Positions 44,423 through 53,877 are shown, numbered from the stretch's first letter. The stretch: 64,000 bases of DNA from Ardenticatenaceae bacterium (GCA_020634215.1 JACKCD010000011.1:1-64000); one strand, 5' to 3'. Made by a program: numbers and translations. Notes: generated by a model not told the origin, from the letters alone.

Positions 44423-45250
44423 ATGTCTCAATCAAAAATGAAAGCGGCTATTCAAAGCGAGATTCAAGCATTGATGGATCGTGTTATGAACCGTGTTTTA
44501 GTTGAAGATCCATTTATTCCAGAAAAACATTGGGCGGCTAAACCACTTTATGCGGCACTTGTGCCCGATGAGGTATTTAAGGGGTCTCATTTTGAACGTC
44601 GTTTTGTCACGCCATTTGGGCATGCCTGGGAAAATTTGGCGTTGATTGCTGCGAAGTATGGCTTTGGGTATGGTAGTCGGGAATATATGCTTACTGGTAC
44701 TGTAAAAGACGGCCGTTTGCGTCGTATCTCAGAAGTGCTGAATCAGCTAGAACATCAAACAAAAGGAGAAGAGCGGCGTAGACCTGATTGGAATATTGAA
44801 TTAGCCTATATTTTGGAGGGCAAGGGGGAGGAAATTCCTGTTAGCGTCATCTGTGACATTTATGCCGAGAGTAAACAAACCGGCGAAAGGGTCGCATTTG
44901 AACTTAAGGGGCCTCTTCCCAATAGTGATCAAACGAAGGTGAGCAAAGAAAAGCTCCTTAAGCTGTATGCGATGACATTTCCGCAAGTGGCTCACGCTTA
45001 CTTTGCCCTGCCTTATAACCCGTATGGCAAGAAAGAGAATTACGATTGGTCATTTCCTAACAGATGGTTCAATATGAGGCAGGATGAATCGGTACTCATT
45101 GGCAATGAGTTTTGGGAGAAAGTTGGCGGTTTTGGAACGTATCAAGCTTTTCTTGATGCGGTTAATGAAATTTCGGCTGAATACAAGGTTCGTATTTACC
45201 GTGAGTATTTGGGCATTGAACCGCCTGTTCACTTTGACAGGAACTTGTAG
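44423..45250 (+). CDS. Type II restriction endonuclease, TdeIII-like
   Basis: A 275-aa protein starting four bases after the methyltransferase stop. WNIELAYILEG, YAESKQTGERVAFELKGPLPNSD and VSKEKLLKLYAMTFPQVAHAYFALPYNPYG resemble TdeIII-family endonucleases; the D...FELK pair gives a PD-(D/E)XK-type site. TdeIII itself cuts GGNCC by my recollection, but the specificity of this copy is unknown. Together with the preceding gene it forms a complete R-M pair. One palindrome-like copy is present (44704-44711). Confidence 0.7.
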   Translation: MSQSKMKAAIQSEIQALMDRVMNRVLVEDPFIPEKHWAAKPLYAALVPDEVFKGSHFERRFVTPFGHAWENLALIAAKYGFGYGSREYMLTGTVKDGRLRRISEVLNQLEHQTKGEERRRPDWNIELAYILEGKGEEIPVSVICDIYAESKQTGERVAFELKGPLPNSDQTKVSKEKLLKLYAMTFPQVAHAYFALPYNPYGKKENYDWSFPNRWFNMRQDESVLIGNEFWEKVGGFGTYQAFLDAVNEISAEYKVRIYREYLGIEPPVHFDRNL

Positions 45251-45265
45251 TTTCGTTTTAGCCTT

Positions 45266-45289
45266 GTGCAAATTTACAGTTGGTTGCAC
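45266..45289 (+). terminator. Possible hairpin after the endonuclease gene
   Basis: TGTGCAA pairs with TTGCACA across a short loop, about 15 bases past the stop. The stem is short and lacks a T-tract, so a terminator role is only possible. Confidence 0.35.
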
Positions 45290-45317
45290 AGCGCATGCAG
45301 CGTAGGTCAAAGGGAAG

Positions 45318-46535
45318 TTAAACGGTTGGGTGGGTAGTGGTTGGCGTGGTGGGGGTGGCGGAAGAACGGCCGTTTTCCTCAGTCACACCCTCGCGCTCCT
45401 CATGCCCCCGATGAACCCGCAGCCCCCCCGTGCGGTCGGTAAAAAAGAGCAATCCTCGTTCATTCAAACGCAAAATGTCATAGCTATAAATTTCGCGCAC
45501 CAGCGTGATGACCAGTGCCAACAGGGGGATAGACAGCAGCACCCCTAACGCCCCCAAAGCGGTCGCGGCTACCACTTGGAACAGCAGCAATCCCCCGGCG
45601 GGAATATCTAGCTCTAGCTTGACGATGTAAGGTGTTAGCACATTACTTTCCAACAGTTGGATGAGGAGATAGGCAGGAACGATAATGAGCAACTTGGCCG
45701 GGTCGTCGGCAGCCGTGAATATAACAATGGGGATGAGAGGGATAATGGAGCCAAGATTGGGGATAAACGTGGCAACCCCGGCAAACAGAGCCACCGTCAG
45801 CGAGTGCGACATACCAAGCAGCACGCCCAGGATAAACCAAACCAGAAAAACGGTGATGGAGATGGAGATGATTTGTGCCGAGACCCAATTGGTCATGGTT
45901 CTGTATAGCTCGTCCCAAATCTCCAGAGCACGTGCCTGGTAATGGTGGGGCACTAACATGAGGCTGGCTTTCACATAGGTTGCTGGCTCGACCAGAAAGA
46001 AAATGGAGACAAAAATGATAATGGCGATGTTGGCGATGAGGCCAAAGACAACGCTGCCAACTCCTTGTAACACAGGCAGGGTGGAGTTGACCAGGGGCAT
46101 GACGATGTTGCTGATGTCACCAGCTTGAATGCCCAATGCTTCAAGGGCGGCGCGAACTTCGCTGTAGTTGAGGGCCGGTAACACGACGCGCAGATTATCG
46201 CTGCTTAACCGCCACAGTTCGTAGGATTCGGCAGCTTGCAGCAGGGCGGTGGGCAGGCTGGCAAATAGGTTGCTTGCTTCTTCGATGACGGTGGGGAAAA
46301 TGGCAAAACCCAGCAGAATGGTGACGCCGAAAAAGCCGACGACGGCGATGATGTTGGCAGATCCGCGCCCTAGCCCTTTTTGCTGGAGCCAGCCGGCCGG
46401 AACGCTGAGGGCAACGGCTACCATGGCGGCGGTGAAGCCCAGCATCAGGATGTAGCGCAGGTACCACAAGCTGATGAGGAGGAGGATGAGAAAAACGGCC
46501 GTTAATAACCGCTTTAGATACTCACGATAATTCAT
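45318..46535 (-). CDS. AI-2E family transporter
   Basis: A 405-aa polytopic membrane protein of the AI-2E/PerM family (about eight helices). Start MNYREYLKRLL at 46535, just after its -10 box. Family features: GVATFIPNLGSIIPLIPIVI, QLLESNVLTPYIV. Members export varied small molecules or cations; the name reflects one AI-2 exporter. The C-terminus is a Glu/Thr-rich tail with TTPTTTHP. Confidence 0.88.
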   Translation of the reverse strand: MNYREYLKRLLTAVFLILLLISLWYLRYILMLGFTAAMVAVALSVPAGWLQQKGLGRGSANIIAVVGFFGVTILLGFAIFPTVIEEASNLFASLPTALLQAAESYELWRLSSDNLRVVLPALNYSEVRAALEALGIQAGDISNIVMPLVNSTLPVLQGVGSVVFGLIANIAIIIFVSIFFLVEPATYVKASLMLVPHHYQARALEIWDELYRTMTNWVSAQIISISITVFLVWFILGVLLGMSHSLTVALFAGVATFIPNLGSIIPLIPIVIFTAADDPAKLLIIVPAYLLIQLLESNVLTPYIVKLELDIPAGGLLLFQVVAATALGALGVLLSIPLLALVITLVREIYSYDILRLNERGLLFFTDRTGGLRVHRGHEEREGVTEENGRSSATPTTPTTTHPTV

Positions 46536-46542
46536 ACTTTGT

Positions 46543-46548
46543 ATTATA
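46543..46548 (-). promoter_or_regulatory. -10 box of the AI-2E transporter gene
   Basis: On the minus strand TATAAT ends seven bases before the ATG (46535), predicting a leaderless mRNA. Confidence 0.5.
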
Positions 46549-46635
46549 GCCAAGATACCGATCTGGTAACAGAATTCCAGTGGAGACCGATATATGATGT
46601 CTTTATCGTATCCTGTGCACTGCCACTGCCATTGT

Positions 46636-46641
46636 TATAAT
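46636..46641 (+). promoter_or_regulatory. -10 box of folD
   Basis: TATAAT 33 bases before the preferred folD start. An AAAGGA ribosome binding site lies at 46659-46664, so this gene has a short conventional leader, unlike the leaderless cases. Confidence 0.5.
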
Positions 46642-46673
46642 TCATGATAAACATAACCAAAGGAAACGTGAAC

Positions 46674-47579
46674 ATGTCTCATAAACTGCTTGACGGGAAG
46701 CGCATTGCTGCCCCTATTAAAGAAGATGTCCAAGCTCGCGTTGTGGCTGCCAAAAGCAAAGGCTGGGTGCCTTGCCTTGCCTCTATCGAAATTGGTGAAA
46801 ACCCAGCAGCCTCACTTTATATTCGCAATCAGAAACGAGCTTGTGAAGGAGTTGGTATTTTATTTGAAAACCGCCGTTTCCCAGCCACTATTACCCAACG
46901 TGAGATGCAGGCTGCTATCCAGTCTATCAATGTAGACCCTCGCGTTACGGGGGTCATCTTACAGCGGCCAGTGCCCTCTCATTTGAATCTGCGGCTGCTG
47001 CAATCGGCCATTCACCCCAGCAAAGATGTGGAAGGGATGAACCCCGCTAACATTGGGAAGGTGGTCTATGGCGATTTTACGCTGGGGCCGTGTACATCAC
47101 TTGCTTCGATGGAGATTTTGCGCTCGACGGGACTGGATTTACGAGGCTTGAATGTTGTTATCGTCGGCCATTCGGTGATCGTAGGTAAGCCTATTGCGCT
47201 ACATTTATTAGAAGAGCTGGCAACGGTAACAATTTGCCACCACGGCACGCGCAATCTGGCTTATCATACACGTCAGGCTGAGGTGGTATTTGTGGCTGTT
47301 GGCAAGCCGAAGCTGATTACAGGCAGCATGATCAAGCCGGGAGCGGTGGTGATTGATATTGGTATTAACCGGGTTGATGTGGAAGATGAAGAAGGGACTG
47401 TGCGGCAGAAAACTGTGGGGGATGTGGATTTTGAGAGTGTGCATGAAATTGCCGACTGGATCACGCCGGTGCCGGGTGGGGTTGGCCCGGTGACGTTGAG
47501 TATTTTGATGCGAAATACGGTAACGGCACTGGAAGAGCAAATGGATCGGTATGAGCGGGAAATGCGGATGCCGCGCTAA
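46674..47579 (+). CDS. folD: FolD-type methylenetetrahydrofolate dehydrogenase, catalytic Lys missing
   Basis: A 301-aa FolD homologue; start at 46674 (AAAGGA upstream; the ATG at 46644 is too close to the promoter). FolD normally oxidises methylene-THF and hydrolyses methenyl-THF. The dehydrogenase NADP motif GHSVIVGKPIALHLL and C-terminal PVPGGVGPVTLSIL are present. The YxxxK motif of the folate site reads YIRNQ (Tyr49, Gln53), so the cyclohydrolase Lys is absent; DVDG reads DVEG and QLPLP reads QRPVP. A dehydrogenase-only enzyme or divergent paralogue is plausible. Whether another FolD exists in the genome is unknown. Confidence 0.9.
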   Translation: MSHKLLDGKRIAAPIKEDVQARVVAAKSKGWVPCLASIEIGENPAASLYIRNQKRACEGVGILFENRRFPATITQREMQAAIQSINVDPRVTGVILQRPVPSHLNLRLLQSAIHPSKDVEGMNPANIGKVVYGDFTLGPCTSLASMEILRSTGLDLRGLNVVIVGHSVIVGKPIALHLLEELATVTICHHGTRNLAYHTRQAEVVFVAVGKPKLITGSMIKPGAVVIDIGINRVDVEDEEGTVRQKTVGDVDFESVHEIADWITPVPGGVGPVTLSILMRNTVTALEEQMDRYEREMRMPR

Positions 47580-47582
47580 AGG

Positions 47583-49814
47583 TTATTCGGGGCGGTAGAG
47601 TGATGGCCGCAGCAATTCGCTGTCGTCATAGCCATTGTCGGTGAGGCAGCGCACGCGGTAAACGTTTACCAGGGCGCGTACCTGGTGTAAAATGCGGACA
47701 AGTTGGCGGGGGGTGGTGATTTCCAGGTCGAGTACCATATGGACGTGGCCTGGCTCCTCGGCTTTGGGGGTGTTGATATAGGGAATGTTGATTTGCTCCC
47801 GATCCATTAACTGTGTGATTTCGTAGAGAAGTCCGTGTCGGTCGTACACATCAATTTGAATGCGGACGACCCGGGCTAATCGCTCAACGGCCGTTCCCCA
47901 AGCTAGCTTCATCCACCGGCCGTTATCATGATGCCGTGTAAGCAAATGGCATCCTTCCTGATGCACCGTTATCTGGTGGTTGCGGCGCACGTACCCCACA
48001 ATTTTGTCGCCGGGTGCGGGTTTGCAGGAGCCACACAGAGTTAAAGAACGGCCGTTTGCATTAGTAATAATATATTTTTCTCCATTCGGGGCATACACAA
48101 CCGTATCCAGTGCCCGCGCCGGGTTTTCATCCCAAACGTTTTCCAACAGACGAGTAGACAGGGTGGTAGGCAGCATTTCGGCCCGACCAAGCTGATGGTA
48201 AAGCTCCTCTGTACTTGCCAAACCCATTTGCCGGGCAATATCTTCATGTGCATAGTTGCTTTTGCCCAGCATCGCCAGCTCATTACGCAAAATACGCTCG
48301 CCATTGGACAGTGCCTGAGCAGGTGGCAGGCGGCGAAACCAGCGCCGGACGTGAGAACGGGCATAGTTGGTCATCAGGTAGCCCAAATCTTCATCTAGCC
48401 AGGCACGCATGGGGCGTGCGCTATCCCGTTTCTGGATTTCGACCTGGTCGCCTTCGTGCAGCGGCCGATTGAGCGGGAAGCGTTGTCCATTGACCGAGGC
48501 AGAAATGCACCGATCTCCTAGACCGGTGTGAATGGCGTAGGCAAAATCAAGTGCTGTTGCCCCTTCAACCAATTCCTGCATGTCGCCTTTGGGTGTGTAA
48601 ACGTGAATTTGCTTACGCAGCATATCCTGCATCACACTTTGCACACCCACGGTGAAGTCCTGCGGCTCAATGCGAATGTTGGAGCCTAAGACATCCTGAA
48701 AATTGGCGACCCGTTGTTCCATAGCCGCAGGCCAGATGGCTGTTCCCGCATGAAGCCAGCGTGTTAAGATGCCCAGTGCCGAAACTTTATCCATGTCGGC
48801 GGTGCGAATGCGTATGCGTATGGGTTGACCATTGCTGTGTACAACGGTGGTGTGGAGAGATTGGTAGAGATTGTCGCGTGGGTTAGCAATGAAGTCGGCA
48901 AATGTGCCCGGTACAGGTGCCCACAACCGATGGAGATACCCCATGGCCTCGTAGCAAGCGGGCCAATCTCCAACGAGAACAACAATTCGCAAGCGACTAT
49001 CTATGCTGTGGACAGAACGACCGTTTTCCTGCAACTGCCGGTAAATCGTATAAATATTTTCCCGCGCTACCTCAACATCCCTCACATCTACCAACGGTTG
49101 CAAACAGCCAATAATTTGCTGCTGTACCTCCTCAAAAGCAGGCTGGTTTTTTTCACGCAGCATCTGCAACTGGGATGTAATGCCATCATGCGCCGCAGGG
49201 TCAGCAATTTTTAACGACAAACAGCCTAGCTCATTCATCAACTCCCACATGCCCAGCCGGTTGGCAATGGGTGCATAAATAGAAAGCGTCTCTGATGCCG
49301 AGCGCATTTGGCTTTCACGGCGCATGGCTCCAATGGTTCGCAAATTGTGGAGCCGGTCAAACAGCTTGATGATAATGGCCCGCACGTCGCTGGCCGTCAT
49401 GTTTAGCAACTTGTGGAGCGTTGCCGTGGTTAGTTCTTCTTTGGTGAATGGTTTGGCCTCTTTGTCCGTTTCCGGCGAAACATCCTTAAATTTAGTAACA
49501 GCATCTACCAGCGTGGCAACTTTTTTGCCAAATTTTTTGCGAATGTCCTCAACGGAAACGCGGGTGTCCTCAGCGACATCATGCAGCAGGGCTGCCACCA
49601 GCACTTCGTGATCCAGCTTGTATTCTGCCAGGTAATAAGCAACTGTTAGGGGGTGGGTAAAAAAAAGCTCGCCGGATTTGCGGCGTTGGTCGCCATGTTC
49701 CCGACGAGCGAGTTCCAGTGCGTCGCAAACAATGCGACACTCCTTAGGGCTAAGGTAGCTATGTATTCGTTCAAAAAAACGTTCTTCGCTAACGGCCGTT
49801 TCTTCCGAAGTCAT
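47583..49814 (-). CDS. RelA/SpoT-family protein with degenerate synthetase domain
   Basis: A 743-aa long RelA/SpoT homologue: HD hydrolase domain, synthetase domain, TGS and ACT. The HD domain is intact: SGELFFTHPL, HDVAED (about 78) and KLFDRLHNLRT. The synthetase domain is eroded: RFKD is TFAD, P-EVQIRT is PIRIRIRT (catalytic Glu lost), and the E-GIAAHW region reads SALGILTRW. TGS starts at IHVYTPKGD, ACT at the C-terminus (RIQIDVYDRHGLLYEITQ). It is probably a (p)ppGpp hydrolase only. It is separated from the divergent response regulator by about 100 bases. Confidence 0.88.
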   Translation of the reverse strand: MTSEETAVSEERFFERIHSYLSPKECRIVCDALELARREHGDQRRKSGELFFTHPLTVAYYLAEYKLDHEVLVAALLHDVAEDTRVSVEDIRKKFGKKVATLVDAVTKFKDVSPETDKEAKPFTKEELTTATLHKLLNMTASDVRAIIIKLFDRLHNLRTIGAMRRESQMRSASETLSIYAPIANRLGMWELMNELGCLSLKIADPAAHDGITSQLQMLREKNQPAFEEVQQQIIGCLQPLVDVRDVEVARENIYTIYRQLQENGRSVHSIDSRLRIVVLVGDWPACYEAMGYLHRLWAPVPGTFADFIANPRDNLYQSLHTTVVHSNGQPIRIRIRTADMDKVSALGILTRWLHAGTAIWPAAMEQRVANFQDVLGSNIRIEPQDFTVGVQSVMQDMLRKQIHVYTPKGDMQELVEGATALDFAYAIHTGLGDRCISASVNGQRFPLNRPLHEGDQVEIQKRDSARPMRAWLDEDLGYLMTNYARSHVRRWFRRLPPAQALSNGERILRNELAMLGKSNYAHEDIARQMGLASTEELYHQLGRAEMLPTTLSTRLLENVWDENPARALDTVVYAPNGEKYIITNANGRSLTLCGSCKPAPGDKIVGYVRRNHQITVHQEGCHLLTRHHDNGRWMKLAWGTAVERLARVVRIQIDVYDRHGLLYEITQLMDREQINIPYINTPKAEEPGHVHMVLDLEITTPRQLVRILHQVRALVNVYRVRCLTDNGYDDSELLRPSLYRPE

Positions 49815-49918
49815 TATTCTTCATATAGCAAAGTGCACCATTACCCATTACCAATGCCGCTGTGCTCTTTGCGCCCCCTCAAATTATAAGCGAGAAAATC
49901 ACAAGGAAACTAACAGAA

Positions 49919-50671
49919 CTATGACAAATCTGTGTTATGACGAAAATCCCAGAAACGATAGCCAACGCCCCGCTCTGTCAAAATATATTTGGGCTTTGTC
50001 GGGTCAACCTCAATCTTCTTCCGCAGATAGTTGATGTAAAGACGCAAATAATGGGTTTCTTCCCGATATTCATACCCCCACACCTTCGCCAACAGCGTAT
50101 CGTGCGGCACCACCCAGCCCGCATTTTGAATCAAATGATTGAGCAGCCGGTACTCCGTGGGGCGCAGCTCAATGCGTTCCCCATCTACAATTACCTGATG
50201 CCGGTTAAAATCAACCGAAAGCCGATCATCAATACGCAGCACCGTGCGGGGCGTAGGTGAAGGCCAACTGGCTCGCCGCAGCACCGCCCCTACGCGGCTG
50301 CTTAACTCTCGTGGGCTAAAGGGCTTGGTGACGTAATCATCGGCACCCAAATCTAGCCCGCGCGTTTTATCTTCCTCATCACTTTTCACGGTAAGCAAAA
50401 TGACGGGTACGGTGGAGATTTCACGCACCAGCCGCAGCGTTTCAAACCCATCCATTTCGGGCATCATCACATCCATAATGAGCAAATCCGGGTTATGCTG
50501 CCGAATCTGGTCGAGTGCTTTGATGCCATTATCAGCTTCAATTACCTGATACCCTTCTAATTCCATGTTCATGCGAATAAAACGCCGCATCCGCGACTCA
50601 TCATCCACAATAAGAATTAGCTTGGGAATAGAATCTTCAAGTGTAGAGGGAATAGTTTCAACAACGGTCAT
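49919..50671 (-). CDS. OmpR-family response regulator
   Basis: A 250-aa transcription factor. Receiver domain [14 protein letters not shown] with phospho-acceptor Asp in [13 protein letters not shown] (about 71), conserved TVKSD and KPFSPREL. A winged-helix OmpR/PhoB DNA-binding domain follows ([44 protein letters not shown]). No histidine kinase is adjacent. It starts eight bases from the end of the small upstream gene and is probably co-transcribed with it. Confidence 0.93.
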   Translation of the reverse strand: MTVVETIPSTLEDSIPKLILIVDDESRMRRFIRMNMELEGYQVIEADNGIKALDQIRQHNPDLLIMDVMMPEMDGFETLRLVREISTVPVILLTVKSDEEDKTRGLDLGADDYVTKPFSPRELSSRVGAVLRRASWPSPTPRTVLRIDDRLSVDFNRHQVIVDGERIELRPTEYRLLNHLIQNAGWVVPHDTLLAKVWGYEYREETHYLRLYINYLRKKIEVDPTKPKYILTERGVGYRFWDFRHNTDLS

Positions 50672-50679
50672 AGTCTGTT

Positions 50680-50922
50680 TTAGTCGCGTACAAAACCAAC
50701 AATTTCTTCAGCATCGCCTGAGGGCAACACTTGCACCAAACCAATACGGTGCCAGGGAAGAATGATAGTATTTACTTCTTCATCTACATAGTGAACGTCT
50801 TTACCATCACGTCGCCGAGGATTGTGGGCCACAATAACCTGGTCACTATAATCGGGCATTTTGTCAATTTCGCAGACAATAGGGTCTTCATTTATGAGGT
50901 GAATTATAACCGAAATACGCAT
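50680..50922 (-). CDS. Small conserved hypothetical protein
   Basis: An 80-aa soluble protein ([20 protein letters not shown], then [20 protein letters not shown], then [19 protein letters not shown]) that I do not recognise. It looks like a single beta-rich domain. It ends eight bases before the response regulator start, suggesting a two-gene unit. A -10-like TATACT lies about 35 bases upstream. Confidence 0.6.
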   Translation of the reverse strand: MRISVIIHLINEDPIVCEIDKMPDYSDQVIVAHNPRRRDGKDVHYVDEEVNTIILPWHRIGLVQVLPSGDAEEIVGFVRD

Positions 50923-50988
50923 AGAGTGTCTCGTCTCAATAAGCTTTTATTCAGTATACTGCATTATTAGGAATCGTCCGAGCAAATG

Positions 50989-51450
50989 TTAGTCAAAGTA
51001 GACGGTGATTTCCAAGCTGCCGAGCGTGATCTGGTCTCCCTGCCCTAACAAATATGGCTTTTCTGGAACAAGCTGATAGTTGTTGATGTAGGTGCCGTTG
51101 GTACTAGATTTGTCAATGAGCATCACGCCTCCTGGCCCCTGTTGCAGGGCTGCATGAAGCCGCGACACGCCTAGCTCCATACCAAAATGGGGCGTAAGAT
51201 CAACGTCGGGGCGAACCCCAGTTTCGCTGTCGGCACGACCCAGTAAGAGCTGTTTGTTCAGCGTTATTTGCAGTTCGCGCTGATCAGGAAAGCGGAGCCT
51301 GATTTTTAACGGGGTGGCTGTTGGGGAGGGTGCCGAGGTTGGGGACAGAGTGGCTGTGGGAGCCGCTTTCTGGCGTAAATAGCTGCCGCATTCGCTGCAA
51401 AAAAGGGTGCCAGGGTATTGTTCGGCCAAACAGTCTGCACAGATAATCAT
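50989..51450 (-). CDS. FHA-domain protein with zinc ribbon
   Basis: A 153-aa protein. A zinc ribbon at the N-terminus (CADCLAEQYPGTLFCSECG) is followed by an FHA domain (about 68-153) with LLGRAD, GVSRLHAAL and KSSTNGTYINN, which binds phosphothreonine. It overlaps the upstream J/VWA gene by four bases. It is the likely phospho-target reader for the kinase encoded in this cluster. Confidence 0.9.
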   Translation of the reverse strand: MIICADCLAEQYPGTLFCSECGSYLRQKAAPTATLSPTSAPSPTATPLKIRLRFPDQRELQITLNKQLLLGRADSETGVRPDVDLTPHFGMELGVSRLHAALQQGPGGVMLIDKSSTNGTYINNYQLVPEKPYLLGQGDQITLGSLEITVYFD

Positions 51451-52907
51451 TCGAACTTAAATTTCCCTGTTTGGCTGATTAAGGCGCGGGTGCCGTATTT
51501 GAGCCGCTTGCGGCCTTCGCTGGAGAGGGTGCCTAGCTTGGAGAGGCGGTCGGCTTCTTGGTTGGCTTGTTGGGCGAGTTTGGTTTGCCCGGCTTCAAGC
51601 AGCCGGGTGGTGAGGTAGCGCATCCGATTAACGGCCGTTTCCACCCGCCCATCCTCCAACTCCGACCACACCTTCTCATTCATCCGATACAAATTCAGCA
51701 GCCGCACCGCCTCCACAATTGCTGCTGGCGGCTCCTCCTCCGGCGGGTCAGACAGCACAAAAAGCTGTAGCCGGTTGGAAAACGTCTGCTTCCGTACATT
51801 TTGTGACGGTACATCGGCCGTAATGGTCAGCGGCACACTCAGCCGCGTGGGAATGGCCTGCGGCGCAATCAAAAATTCCAGCAGCAGCGACAGCGGCGCA
51901 CGCCCTTCAATATCCCCCAGGCTGATGTCGCTGCTGCCCCCCAACGGCAGCGGTTGGGCGAAGGGCGTGAGCTTGAACCCATATTTTAGGATTAAGCCAG
52001 CTGGAAAGTTTTGCCGCAGCCGCACATTTTGGGCATAGATCTTGCCCAGGCTGGTGATGCGGCTCTGCAAAAATTCAATGATTTGCCCCGGTGTTTCAAT
52101 GAAGCTGGATAGCCCCCCAGATGGCGACACCAAATCATCCAGAAAACTATCGTTCCATTCGCTGCCCAGACCAAATGCGGTGAAGGTGATGCCCCATTCA
52201 GCGGCTTCGGCGGCCAGCGTCAGGCATTTGTCGGCATCGCCATAGGTGTGGCCGTCGGTTAGCAGAATCAGGTGGTTACTGTACTCGCTTACCTCAACGC
52301 CACGCAGTTGGGTAACGCCGCTGTTTAGCCCCTGAAAAATTTCGGTGCCGCCAGAGGCGCGAATCTCCCGAATTTTGGTGAGGATGGTTTGCTGGTTACT
52401 GATTTGCCCACTGGGCACCACCACCTGTGCCCGGTCGCTAAAGCTGATGATCGAAAGCAAGTCGTCGGGGCCAAGCTGTTTGACAATGAGTTCAACGGCC
52501 GTTTGTACCTGCTGCAGCCGCAACCCGCCCATGGACGTACTGCGATCAATGACCAAACAGAGATTAAGCGGCAACTGCTGCACATCCTGTTCCGGTGGCT
52601 TAATATCCAGCCGCAAATAAAACACCTGCTCCGATTCCGACAGCGCAATTTGGGTGCGGCTGGCGTGCAGCGACAAATCCAGTACGGGTTCCTCAATTTC
52701 CCCCAGCAGCGAATCATAAATGGCGCGGCGCTTAGCGTCGCTCAGCACCTCATAGGCATATTTAATTTGCTGAAAATCTGGCTCATCTATCCCACTCCCC
52801 TGAACATACCCCTCTCGCAACCGCATATAGGCCGCCTGAATAACTTCAGTGGTAGCCTGCCGGTCAACCCCCAGAATCGTATAATGATTATCGGTATTCA
52901 AACTCAT
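51447..52907 (-). CDS. J-domain (HPD-less) and VWA fusion protein
   Basis: A 486-aa protein. The start MSLNTDNHYTILGV is chosen at the J-domain start (the frame extends 16 codons further). The N-terminal J-like domain (HYTILGVDRQAT to YEVLSDAKRRAIYDSLL) lacks the HPD motif needed to stimulate Hsp70. A von Willebrand A domain (about 100-300) follows with the MIDAS motif DRSTSMGG and IISFSDRA, LLTDGHTYGDAD. A Vault-type IT/beta domain and helices form the C-terminus. It overlaps the FHA gene by four bases. Confidence 0.82.
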   Translation of the reverse strand: MSLNTDNHYTILGVDRQATTEVIQAAYMRLREGYVQGSGIDEPDFQQIKYAYEVLSDAKRRAIYDSLLGEIEEPVLDLSLHASRTQIALSESEQVFYLRLDIKPPEQDVQQLPLNLCLVIDRSTSMGGLRLQQVQTAVELIVKQLGPDDLLSIISFSDRAQVVVPSGQISNQQTILTKIREIRASGGTEIFQGLNSGVTQLRGVEVSEYSNHLILLTDGHTYGDADKCLTLAAEAAEWGITFTAFGLGSEWNDSFLDDLVSPSGGLSSFIETPGQIIEFLQSRITSLGKIYAQNVRLRQNFPAGLILKYGFKLTPFAQPLPLGGSSDISLGDIEGRAPLSLLLEFLIAPQAIPTRLSVPLTITADVPSQNVRKQTFSNRLQLFVLSDPPEEEPPAAIVEAVRLLNLYRMNEKVWSELEDGRVETAVNRMRYLTTRLLEAGQTKLAQQANQEADRLSKLGTLSSEGRKRLKYGTRALISQTGKFKFE

Positions 52908-52989
52908 GGGTGACAAAGAGGCCGTTACTGGCCAACTGCCCCAGCCAGAAAACAACCCCTTGCGAACGGCGACCTATGCCAGGGCAAAA

Positions 52990-53877
52990 TTAGAAGGCAA
53001 ATTCAACCACAATGGCCGTGATGTTATCATAGCCACCAGCGCTCATGGCTGTTGCCACCAGCTTGTCAGCAATTTTCTCAAGTGCCACATTTTGCTGCAT
53101 GATTTTGTGAATGACGGGGTCTGGCACAAAGCCACACAACCCATCGCTGCAAAGCAACAGCCGCCCCGTCTGCGGTAAGCGCCGGGTATAGGTGTCAATT
53201 TCTAGCTCCTCAGTTTGCCCCACGGCCCGCAGCAGAACGTTTTTGTATTGGTAGGCAGCGGCCTGTTCGGGTGTCAAATCACCCACATCTTGCAAATGCT
53301 GCACCAGGGAATGGTCGTTGGTAATGGCTTCAAATTTGTCGTCGGCCAGCAGATAGACGCGGGAGTCACCGACATGGGCAACATAGAGCCGCCGACTGAG
53401 GATGAGAGCTACCGAGAGCGTTGTCCCACTGTCGCTGAGGGATTCGGGGTCGTAAATGGCTTTGTGGGCGGCTAAAACGGCCGTTTCCATTACTTCTTGA
53501 ATGGGTTCCTGGTTTGCGGCCGAATCATCTTGCAGCAAGGGCAAATAAATATGGTTGAGGATGTGACGGGCAGCCATGCGGGAAGCAATCCGGCTTGCCA
53601 TATGGCCGTTTTCATGCCCCCCCATCCCGTCGGCAACCACATAAAGCCCAAAGGGCATCATTTGAAAATGCCCACCCGTTTCTGAGGAGAAAATCAGGCT
53701 GGAGTCTTCGTTGCGCTGGCGCACAGCACCAACGTCGCACCGCTGGGCGACGTGGAGATAGGGGACGTTTGGGACAGAAACGGCCGTTTCGATTTGCGTC
53801 TTCTCTTCCGTTGTTACCAACGGAGAGGTCTGTATTTCGGTGGGTGCGTGCAGCTCATTATCCATCGAATTTACCAT
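52990..53877 (-). CDS. PP2C-family protein phosphatase
   Basis: A PPM-type Ser/Thr phosphatase of about 295 aa; the start at 53877 or at the Met four codons on is equally possible. Motifs: RQRNEDSS, VVADGMGGHENG with metal-binding Asp-Gly, GDSRVYLL, LLLCSDGLCGFV and GGYDNITAIVV. It likely reverses the activity of the neighbouring kinase; the FHA, J/VWA, phosphatase and kinase genes form one cluster. Confidence 0.93.
   Translation of the reverse strand: MVNSMDNELHAPTEIQTSPLVTTEEKTQIETAVSVPNVPYLHVAQRCDVGAVRQRNEDSSLIFSSETGGHFQMMPFGLYVVADGMGGHENGHMASRIASRMAARHILNHIYLPLLQDDSAANQEPIQEVMETAVLAAHKAIYDPESLSDSGTTLSVALILSRRLYVAHVGDSRVYLLADDKFEAITNDHSLVQHLQDVGDLTPEQAAAYQYKNVLLRAVGQTEELEIDTYTRRLPQTGRLLLCSDGLCGFVPDPVIHKIMQQNVALEKIADKLVATAMSAGGYDNITAIVVEFAF

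Noticed and set aside
43102..45250. The R-M pair as the cause of the iterated palindrome
   Set aside because: A restriction system would favour avoidance of its site, and the suspected GGNCC target does not match CGGCCG.
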